Below are positions 6,704 to 11,735 of a stretch of 34,443 nt of DNA, in pieces. The notes below the pieces were generated by a model. The model worked only from the letters and a program-made list of their open reading frames with translations. It did no database searches and had not been told where the DNA came from. The translations under genes were made by a program, and so were the position numbers. Origin of the DNA: a virus; IMG/VR virus record IMGVR_UViG_3300030012_000353, positions 1-34,443 of that record. One strand, written 5' to 3'. The first letter of the stretch is position 1. Each line of letters starts with the position of its first letter.

Positions 6704-7063
6704 TTAATTTCTCCTTTTATTAATAAGATTATTTATTTCATCTATTGATTCTCTTACGAGAATTGGAGTTGATAAATTACATACTTCTACACATACGCCC
6801 TGCTCGTCTTTATAAAACGATTTGATTTGATTAACAGATATGTCTAAACTATTAGGTGAACCTACTTTGTTAAGTCTAACAGTTCTTATAGGTTTAACTA
6901 ATTTATGTAATGAATCAGATAAATAGGTTGATTTGACGTTATATATATTATGCGAACCTATATGGTTCATAAAATTAAACTCTAATTGTTTTGTTTGATT
7001 CTTATGCGGTTTTGCATAAGTACCCTCTTTACAACTATTAGGTTTTTTATTTATAACTTTCAT
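6704..7063 (-). CDS. Hypothetical protein, 119 aa, with FlbD-like C-terminal pattern
   Basis: The first 60 residues are polar and look disordered (MKVINKKPNSCKEGTYAKPH). The second half reads TVRLNKVGSPNSLDISVNQI, then KSFYKDEQGVCVEVC and STPILVRESIDEINNLI. This RLN-VN-I-VRESxxEINNLI pattern is like the small beta-rich fold of FlbD-type proteins found in many phage genomes, where the function is unknown. The stop is one base from the nuclease ATG, which lies in the same operon. The family assignment is weak. Confidence 0.6.
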   Translation of the reverse strand: MKVINKKPNSCKEGTYAKPHKNQTKQLEFNFMNHIGSHNIYNVKSTYLSDSLHKLVKPIRTVRLNKVGSPNSLDISVNQIKSFYKDEQGVCVEVCNLSTPILVRESIDEINNLINKRRN

Positions 7064-7079
7064 ACTCTATCATGCCCAC

Positions 7080-7331
7080 TTATCTAGCGTTTTTATAATG
7101 CACACTATTATATTTATCACCATCTTGCTTATTAGCTATAGTTTTTAATTCATTATGAATAGTCCATATAGCCATTTGTGCAATAAATAATTTATTCATT
7201 TCAGAGTTTGGTGATTTATATATTTTTGCAAAGTCTTGTCCCAACTTGGTAAAAAGTTCAGCAGCATTTTTAATGTGCCTGGACTTTTCCATTGGTACTG
7301 TAATTCTTTTAGACCTTGTTTGATATGTCAT
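7080..7331 (-). CDS. Hypothetical protein, 83 aa
   Basis: A basic N-terminus (MTYQTRSKRITVPMEKSRHI) is followed by a mostly helical body (AELFTKLGQDFAKIYK, FIAQMAIWTIHNELKTI). The RxxRITVPMEKSRHIKNA start is reminiscent of small DNA-associated proteins, but I recognise no family. GGTGGAGAG at correct spacing supports the ATG. It follows an 87-nt gap after the winged-helix gene and begins the run of recombination genes, so it may be the first gene of a transcript. Confidence 0.6.
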   Translation of the reverse strand: MTYQTRSKRITVPMEKSRHIKNAAELFTKLGQDFAKIYKSPNSEMNKLFIAQMAIWTIHNELKTIANKQDGDKYNSVHYKNAR

Positions 7332-7418
7332 TATTAACTCTCCACCTCTTACTTTATTAAATTATTTTTGTATTGCAATAGGGTTTTTAAAATATGTGTA
7401 TAAAATACCCTCAATTAT
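7332..7418. other. 87-nt non-coding gap
   Basis: On the minus strand this gap holds GAGGGTATTTTATAC and, about 20 nt later, AAAACCCTA. The GGGT...ACCC arms could form an imperfect hairpin between the winged-helix gene and the next operon, but there is no T-run to call a terminator. No convincing promoter is visible; the ribosome-binding site GGTGGAG of the 83-aa gene is at its end. Confidence 0.4.
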
Positions 7419-7967
7419 TTACCCTAATTTTTTGCGGGTATTGGTTTCTAAAAACTCCATTTTCCCATCTGACATTTGTTTAGCTATTAAATCATAATGT
7501 TCTTTTTCATATTTATTAAAATAACTTGGTATACCTGTTGTTTTATATGCAGCATAAAAACCCTTTGACCAACTACCAAAAAATGTTTTTAAAACTGGTG
7601 AAGTCTCTAATAATGTTTTTAACATTCTTGATGATTGTATTTCATACATTCTAATTAACACTTTTGTTGGTTTTAATATATATACCCTAGCATCGTTAGC
7701 TAATCTTATTTTTTGTATTAGACCTGCTTTAATTAAAAATTTAATTTTTTTTCTAATTGTATTATCAGTCTCATTTAGTAGCTCTGATAATTCTGATATT
7801 GTTACTTGCCTATCATTTAGATATTCAACATAAACGTACTTATTTATAAATTCTGTTACACCATCTTGCTTAACATTTGCATTTTTGTAGAAATTTAATA
7901 TTTCTTTTTGAAATTGCACATGTACTGTATGTCCCTGTTTTACAAAATCTGCATAATCTATTTTCAT
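7419..7967 (-). CDS. Winged-helix DNA-binding protein, 182 aa
   Basis: Residues about 38-100 form a winged helix: TEFINKYVYVEYLNDRQVTI, the HTH SELSELLNETDNTIRKKIKF, then LIKAGLIQKIRLANDARVYI as the wing. This is the MarR/plasmid-Rep-like arrangement. The rest is helical (KVLIRMYEIQSSRMLKTLLE) and may dimerise. It starts 2 nt after the stop of the recombinase-like gene, so the two are co-translated. It is probably a transcription regulator of the early region; it could also be a replication-initiator-like protein. It has no similarity to CI repressors that I can see. Confidence 0.7.
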   Translation of the reverse strand: MKIDYADFVKQGHTVHVQFQKEILNFYKNANVKQDGVTEFINKYVYVEYLNDRQVTISELSELLNETDNTIRKKIKFLIKAGLIQKIRLANDARVYILKPTKVLIRMYEIQSSRMLKTLLETSPVLKTFFGSWSKGFYAAYKTTGIPSYFNKYEKEHYDLIAKQMSDGKMEFLETNTRKKLG

Positions 7968-7969
7968 AT

Positions 7970-8674
7970 TTATATCCCTAGCTTCTTAGCCTTTTTTAAA
8001 ATATTAGAAACACCTATTGGTGTCCACGTTTCCTTTCCAGTTCTAGTCAAAACCTTTTGTGCCATTAAAGCATCTGCTATTTGTTGTAGCGTAGCTTTTT
8101 CATGTATTCTGCTTTGAATTAATCTTATTCTTGGAATAATTTGCCTAACGTAATCATCTGCAAGTTCCCTTCTAGCTTTAGCTGCTAATAGTGTTGCGGT
8201 ATTTAAATTCTTTTTATTACCAGGTTGCCAACCGCTTTTCATTTTTTTAGCAATACTTTTCTTTATGTCTTTGCCTATATCTTTGCTACGGTCAAATGCT
8301 TGTAACATCATTTGTAACGTACCGTACTTATAACAAGCAACCACCCTATTCACCTCTCTTATAGCTGTAACAGTACTTTTACTACCATCTATCCTATTAA
8401 ATATTTCACAAGCTGTAAGGTTTCTAGCTAAATGCGATATATTTGGTACTAACAATTGCGCTCCTCTTTCATTGCATGATGCTACTGCTTTTTCTAATTC
8501 AGGTTTATAATTCCTTCTCACGCTTGTTTCTATATATTCGTCTATCACTTTTGCCCTAGTATCAATTGCTTTTTCTATAAGCAGTCTTGCTCTGTTGGTC
8601 TCTTTTTTTGATTTAATGTATGTAATATATTTACCTCTAGGAATAATCCTTGCTTTTAATATATCTTGGTTCAT
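7970..8674 (-). CDS. Serine recombinase-like protein with altered active site
   Basis: From ATG 8674 the product is 234 aa; GAGGAG lies 7 nt upstream, better than the GTG at 8689. The fold pattern of a resolvase/invertase is present: YITYIKSK strand, ETSVRRNYKPELEKAVASC, then AQLLVPNISHLARNL, then LQAFDR and a DNA-binding C-terminal part (TLQQIADALMAQKVLTRTGK). The key residues are changed: the usual YxRVS is YIKSK, RPxL is KPEL, and DRLxR is SHLAR (R84 kept). It may be inactive, or a divergent enzyme. It precedes a winged-helix gene and follows AT-rich repeats. Confidence 0.72.
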   Translation of the reverse strand: MNQDILKARIIPRGKYITYIKSKKETNRARLLIEKAIDTRAKVIDEYIETSVRRNYKPELEKAVASCNERGAQLLVPNISHLARNLTACEIFNRIDGSKSTVTAIREVNRVVACYKYGTLQMMLQAFDRSKDIGKDIKKSIAKKMKSGWQPGNKKNLNTATLLAAKARRELADDYVRQIIPRIRLIQSRIHEKATLQQIADALMAQKVLTRTGKETWTPIGVSNILKKAKKLGI

Positions 8675-8778
8675 TTGGTCTCTCCTCACTCCGTCTGCAT
8701 AGAGTGTTTATAATTATCATTCATACAATATATATAAAAATATATATAAATACAAATATCATACTTTTATACTTATAA
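8675..8778. other. 104-nt non-coding region with direct repeats and AT symmetry
   Basis: This gap lies upstream of the recombinase-like gene. TTATAATTATC occurs at 8708-8718 and, overlapping the end of the small membrane-protein gene, at 8773-8783. Between them is TATATATA-AAAA-TATATATA (8729-8748) and the 15-mer TCATACTTTTATACT (8759-8773), which also covers the start of the ribbon-helix-helix gene (5451-5465). It could hold operators or a recombination site, as well as a promoter. Confidence 0.5.
8727..8755 (-). promoter_or_regulatory. Weak predicted promoter of the recombinase-like gene
   Basis: On the minus strand TTGTAT (8755-8750) and TATATT (8732-8727) are separated by 17 nt. The -10 box has 5/6 and the -35 box 4/6 consensus bases. 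A TATAAAAGTA copy (8762-8771) lies just upstream. Alternating AT sequence makes this call uncertain. Confidence 0.35.
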
Positions 8779-8943
8779 TTATCTTACGGTCTTTTTGTTG
8801 TAAATTAATCTAGTATCAAAGTTAGGTTTTACCCACATATTCCTTCTTTTTCTAAATGCCATCCATAATATTAATGAATTATATGCATGCCTTAAAAGTA
8901 TGAAGGTTATAAAACCTAGTATAAAAAATAATAAATTAGTCAT
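8779..8943 (-). CDS. Small single-span membrane protein, 54 aa
   Basis: ATG 8943 shares a base with the stop of the preceding gene (TAATG) and has AAAGGAGAG at 7-8 nt. The product is MTNLLFFILGFITFILLRHA, then YNSLILWMAFRKRRNMWVKP and a basic tail. The first 17 residues are strongly hydrophobic, and FRKRRN would stay in the cytoplasm. No cleavable signal is evident. The function is unknown; small inner-membrane proteins in early phage operons often modify the host or exclude other phages, but nothing here shows that. Confidence 0.65.
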   Translation of the reverse strand: MTNLLFFILGFITFILLRHAYNSLILWMAFRKRRNMWVKPNFDTRLIYNKKTVR

Positions 8944-9257
8944 TATGCACTCTCCTTTTGCTTATCTGCTGTAATGAATTTTTTTACTCTATCTAAATCT
9001 AATCTATAGTTTTCATTGAAAGTTCTTGTCTTATCTAAGTTATATTTTCTACCATAAATGTTACAAGACTTTGTAATTCTATCTACTATAAATAAAGCTG
9101 TTCCTGTTTTATGAACATATTTACCAGTATTACGTTCTAAAACGCTAGTACCACCATGCTCTATATGTAGTTCATCCCCTACATTAACAATTACATAATC
9201 ATCTATAGATTTAGAACCATTTTTAAAATGACCTATCCAACCATAATGTGTATTCAT
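8943..9257 (-). CDS. Hypothetical protein, 104 aa
   Basis: The preferred start is ATG 9257 (MNTHYGWIGHFKNGSKSIDD) because AAGGAG lies 8 nt upstream; a longer frame begins at 9284 but would put the ribosome-binding site inside the coding part. The product is beta-rich (YVIVNVGDELHIEHGGTSVL), has a single cysteine and a lysine-rich end. No family is recognised. It is the first gene after the strongest predicted promoter in the window, and its stop is coupled to the small membrane protein, so it is probably early-expressed. Confidence 0.6.
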   Translation of the reverse strand: MNTHYGWIGHFKNGSKSIDDYVIVNVGDELHIEHGGTSVLERNTGKYVHKTGTALFIVDRITKSCNIYGRKYNLDKTRTFNENYRLDLDRVKKFITADKQKESA

Positions 9258-9291
9258 GTTTACTTCTCCTTTTATAAATAACATACATCTA

Positions 9292-9321
9292 ATTATATAC
9301 TTATATATATAAATATATCAA
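9292..9321 (-). promoter_or_regulatory. Strong sigma70-like promoter for the 9.26-kb operon
   Basis: On the minus strand TTGATA (9321-9316, 5/6 match) and TATAAT (9297-9292, 6/6) are separated by 18 nt, 34 nt before the ATG at 9257. A 7-bp inverted repeat, ATATCAA / TTGATAT (arms 9315-9321 and 9329-9335, 7-nt centre), overlaps the -35 box and looks like an operator. The 14-nt element shared with the 5.5-kb promoter overlaps the upstream arm. Confidence 0.6.
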
Positions 9322-9327
9322 CACATA

Positions 9328-9341
9328 TTTGATATTTATAA
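9328..9341 (-). promoter_or_regulatory. Shared 14-nt upstream element, copy 2
   Basis: TTATAAATATCAAA on the minus strand lies 6 nt upstream of the TTGATA box and is identical to the copy at 5511-5524. From element to -10 box the distance is 30 nt here and 29 nt there, so the two promoters share their layout. It also forms half of an inverted repeat here. Confidence 0.5.
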
Positions 9342-9342
9342 A

Positions 9343-9786
9343 TTAAAGTTTATTTATGACTGGAACTGAGCTTAATTGATTTAGAGTTTCTTGGAGTGTA
9401 TCTATCTCTAAAGTTGGATTTATATGCTTATTGTTGAAAGTGTAATAACTCTGCGAAGTGTTATTTGGTTGGAACTTGATGCGTTTTGCTGAGTCACTAA
9501 TAAATACAAAAGCAAAAATATCACAATGATATTGCTTATATACTTCAGACATATTTCGTGAGTTTTCAGTTGCGAAAACATATTTTCCTTCTTTTGTTTC
9601 TCTTCTTGTTTTTACTTGTACAGTAAATTTAGCTGAACCTAGTTCAACCAATAAATCTGCTGGATGTTTTTCTTGCGTTGGGTAACACCAATCACAATAC
9701 TCTAATAAAAATGTTTGTACTAAGGACTCGCCTAATGCACCAAGCCTAGAATTACTTTGATGCTGTTCGCTGGTTTTCTTTGTCAT
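9343..9786 (-). CDS. PD-(D/E)XK nuclease-like protein, 147 aa
   Basis: The N-terminal half has a nuclease pattern: LGALGESLVQTFLLEY (E20), HPADLLVEL (D44) and FTVQVKTRR with Q57 and K59, the QxK form of the (D/E)XK motif. The next segment is VFATENSRNMSEVYKQYHCD. Similar folds occur in Hjc-type resolvases and in group-I-intron-type endonucleases. The ATG lies 35 nt inside the lysozyme gene, in another frame. The location after the lysis genes is odd for a recombination enzyme; it may act on host or competing phage DNA, which is inference only. Confidence 0.68.
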   Translation of the reverse strand: MTKKTSEQHQSNSRLGALGESLVQTFLLEYCDWCYPTQEKHPADLLVELGSAKFTVQVKTRRETKEGKYVFATENSRNMSEVYKQYHCDIFAFVFISDSAKRIKFQPNNTSQSYYTFNNKHINPTLEIDTLQETLNQLSSVPVINKL

Positions 9787-10228
9787 TGTTATGGCATAAA
9801 GCTAATTGCCTAGAATTGTATAATGCCCTATTTGGAGTTTGCACTTCTGCATACCTACTTCTTAACAACTCTTCAGATGCTTCTAACCATTTGCCTAGTT
9901 CCATAAGTTTTCTTGTTTTTCTAAAACCCATAAAACCAGTAATACCCATTTGAAAAGTCATATCTATGCAAACTAATCTAACCCTTTCAGGGAATGTTCT
10001 CCATACACCCCAATTAGCAGTAAGTTCTTCTTGTACTTTCTTTATATCGTTATATAACAAATAGTGTGCTTCTGCTTCGCTTATTCCATTTGCATCAAGG
10101 TTTCTACCAATTCCTAAAGTAAGAAACCCCTCACTACAATTATAAGGAAAAGTGCGTAAGCCTTCATGCCTTCTTAGCATTTCTACCACCTTGTCATGGA
10201 ATATCTGCTCTAAGCCTTCCATGTTCAT
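9752..10228 (-). CDS. T4-type lysozyme endolysin (GH24)
   Basis: This 158-aa muramidase aligns end to end with T4 lysozyme. E22 (HEGL), C31 (NCSEG) and T37 (FLTLGIG) have the spacing E-8-(D/C)-5-T of the catalytic triad; cysteine stands in the place of Asp20 of T4, a known natural variant. The later FQMGITGFMGF and TPNRA blocks match MVFQMGETGVAGF and QTPNRA of T4. There is no signal peptide or SAR domain, so release needs the holin. It follows the holin and membrane proteins and overlaps the next gene by 35 nt. Confidence 0.92.
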   Translation of the reverse strand: MNMEGLEQIFHDKVVEMLRRHEGLRTFPYNCSEGFLTLGIGRNLDANGISEAEAHYLLYNDIKKVQEELTANWGVWRTFPERVRLVCIDMTFQMGITGFMGFRKTRKLMELGKWLEASEELLRSRYAEVQTPNRALYNSRQLALCHNNDKENQRTASK

Positions 10229-10252
10229 TTTCTTAATTTAAGTATATGATTT

Positions 10253-10528
10253 TTAATCATTTTTTTTTGTAGCTTCTATTTCTGTTTTAAGAATTAATAC
10301 TTCTTTTTCTAATCCTATAACTTGTTTTTCTAATGTTCTTATATCAGGAAAAATATAATTATTTTGATTACCTCTTAAATTTTTTAATTCTTGTTTATTT
10401 TTTTCTATTTTTTCTGCAATACTTGCATAACCCCAAACAGCTATCGATATTACAGTTATGATTTGTATAAGATAGCTTAGTGAAATATGTAAAATAGATT
10501 TATCGTCAATTTTAGCTAAATCACTCAT
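10253..10528 (-). CDS. Membrane-anchored coiled-coil lysis protein, 91 aa
   Basis: One transmembrane helix (about 13-35, ILHISLSYLIQIITVISIAV) is followed by a long coiled coil (about 40-90, IAEKIEKNKQELKNLR and LEKQVIGLEKEVLILKTEIE). This is the topology of an i-spanin (Rz type) or of a small holin-associated protein. Its start overlaps the holin stop by 4 nt (ATGA), and the lysozyme follows 24 nt later. No lipoprotein partner (o-spanin) was found in or beside it, so the spanin reading is tentative. Confidence 0.6.
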   Translation of the reverse strand: MSDLAKIDDKSILHISLSYLIQIITVISIAVWGYASIAEKIEKNKQELKNLRGNQNNYIFPDIRTLEKQVIGLEKEVLILKTEIEATKKND

Positions 10529-10896
10529 TTTCCAACGCCTTTTACCCGTTCAAATGACCTTAACCCACCTAAACCTAGCATACCCATAAGCACGGGTAAC
10601 ATAACTGAGGTATCTGCTTGTGGTATATCAATACCAAAAGGTGTAGCTAATGGACTAATTAAAAAATTTACTGCAAAACCAGCAACACATATCCAGGCTG
10701 TAGCTGGTCGCCAAGATGATTGAAACCAATTACCTTTAGCTTCTTCCTTATTTACTTCTATTTGTGCTTTGGCAATTTCGTGAATATGCTTTTCCGACAT
10801 GGTAGCTATTTCATGTGCTATCTTCTGCTTAATATCAGCATCGGGAATAAACTTATCCAGTATTTTAGATACTGGTTGTATTAGTTTTTCCAACAT
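10525..10896 (-). CDS. 3TM-type holin
   Basis: The 123-aa protein has an amphipathic N-terminal half (ILDKFIPDADIKQKIAHEIA) with a basic NWFQSSWRPATAW block. Hydrophobic segments follow at about 66-90 (ICVAGFAVNFLISPLATPFG) and 96-114 (VMLPVLMGMLGLGGL). NWFxSSWRPxxAW before the membrane segments is characteristic of the holin family also found in alphaproteobacterial gene transfer agents (GTA_holin_3TM). It makes the membrane lesion that releases the lysozyme. Neighbouring lysis genes on both sides support the call. Confidence 0.85.
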   Translation of the reverse strand: MLEKLIQPVSKILDKFIPDADIKQKIAHEIATMSEKHIHEIAKAQIEVNKEEAKGNWFQSSWRPATAWICVAGFAVNFLISPLATPFGIDIPQADTSVMLPVLMGMLGLGGLRSFERVKGVGK

Positions 10897-10902
10897 ATTA
10901 GT

Positions 10903-11103
10903 TTATATAAAAAAATCTCTAATAAGAATTAATAGCATAGAAATAACTATTGTCGTAAGACCGCCTTTTATCCAATTATTTAAACCAGCTATATCGTTAT
11001 CTAGTTTTTCAAAATGTTTAAAAGCTGTAGTCCACCTCTCAGAGCATTGGATTTCATGGTTTTTTAAATCATGCGCTACATCGTGTGCGGTCTTTCTAGG
11101 CAT
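10903..11103 (-). CDS. Small membrane protein, XhlA-like, 66 aa
   Basis: A soluble charged helix (HDVAHDLKNHEIQCSERWTT, then FKHFEKLDNDIAGLN) leads to one C-terminal transmembrane segment (about 47-65, GGLTTIVISMLLILIRDFF). This is the layout of the haemolysin XhlA family, small helpers of holins. It is 6 nt upstream of the 3TM holin and shares one base with the stop of the 87-aa gene, so it belongs to the lysis operon. The exact role (second holin, antiholin or pinholin) is not shown by the sequence. Confidence 0.6.
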   Translation of the reverse strand: MPRKTAHDVAHDLKNHEIQCSERWTTAFKHFEKLDNDIAGLNNWIKGGLTTIVISMLLILIRDFFI

Positions 11104-11366
11104 TATTCTTCCTCTACTTCTACCTCTTCAGTCTCTTCCATTGGTTCAATTTCATCTTCTTCAATCATTTTTCTCAATTGTTCCTTTTGGTATTCAACTG
11201 CTGAAGCATCTTTAACAGCAACATAATTTGACCTTTTTGCATCGTTTTCCATTTCTTTGATGGTTACAAATGTTGATAGCACTCGTTGCGAACAATCTTT
11301 AGTAGCATATCTTTTATCAAATAATGTTAATTCTGTTATTGCATTATTATCGTTGTTATTTTCCAT
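11103..11366 (-). CDS. Acidic hypothetical protein, 87 aa
   Basis: The protein is soluble, with TELTLFDKRYATKDCSQRVL in the first half, a helix (AVEYQKEQLRKMIEE), and a very acidic end (EPMEETEEVEVEEE). No domain is recognised. GAGAGGAA precedes the ATG. It is the first gene after the 92-nt gap with a predicted promoter and is coupled to the XhlA-like gene, so it probably opens the lysis operon. The acidic tail could be a binding surface or a DNA mimic; this is a guess. Confidence 0.55.
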   Translation of the reverse strand: MENNNDNNAITELTLFDKRYATKDCSQRVLSTFVTIKEMENDAKRSNYVAVKDASAVEYQKEQLRKMIEEDEIEPMEETEEVEVEEE

Positions 11367-11394
11367 ATAAATTCCTCTCTAAGGTTTAATAGTT

Positions 11395-11423
11395 ATAAAA
11401 TTAAATTATATATTAATTCTCAA
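11395..11423 (-). promoter_or_regulatory. Predicted promoter of the lysis operon
   Basis: Minus strand TTGAGA (11423-11418, 5/6) and TTTTAT (11400-11395, 4/6) are separated by 17 nt, 29 nt before the 87-aa gene. A second perfect TATAAT (11410-11405) lies inside the spacer without a well-placed -35 box. Just upstream CTCATATTTA-GCAA-TATATTTGAG could form an imperfect hairpin after the structural operon, without the T-run of a terminator. Confidence 0.35.
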
Positions 11424-11458
11424 ATATATTGCTAAATATGAGTAATTTTTTTTATTAA

Positions 11459-11734
11459 TTAACTATTATCAGTAATGTATTTTTTGCCTGTAGCAATAGC
11501 TGCAACATGATTAGTTTTTTTACTATCTGCTGCACCTTTTACGTCAGGTGTATCATCATCACTATCAATAGGTGCATATTCTAAAATAATTTCTAAATGG
11601 TCAACATTTCTTTGTACCATTTCATTTATTTCAGCTTGTGTCATATTTTCAACGTTCCAACTTCCAGCTTTTACGCCATCAATTAGGTTTACGCTATCTG
11701 TGCCTGCTGTCAGGACTTCTGTTACTGTTGCCAT
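11459..11734 (-). CDS. Hypothetical protein after fibre, 91 aa
   Basis: AAAGGAG at good spacing precedes the ATG one base after the fibre stop. The product has VLTAGTDSVNLIDGVKAGSW, then NMTQAEINEMVQRNVDHLEI in a helix and ILEYAPIDSDDDTPD as an acidic loop. No catalytic motif or membrane span is seen. Position at the end of the tail operon suggests a fibre assembly factor, a small fibre-associated protein, or an early lysis-side gene; none is established. Confidence 0.6.
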   Translation of the reverse strand: MATVTEVLTAGTDSVNLIDGVKAGSWNVENMTQAEINEMVQRNVDHLEIILEYAPIDSDDDTPDVKGAADSKKTNHVAAIATGKKYITDNS

Positions 11735-11735
11735 A

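Noticed and set aside
7970-8674. Ordinary integrase showing a temperate phage
   Set aside because: Catalytic positions are altered, no clear att core or tyrosine integrase is present, and no CI-like repressor is recognised; lifestyle stays open.
11424-11458. Rho-independent terminator after the structural operon
   Set aside because: The CTCATATTTA/TATATTTGAG stem has two mismatches, is AT-rich and lacks a T-run.
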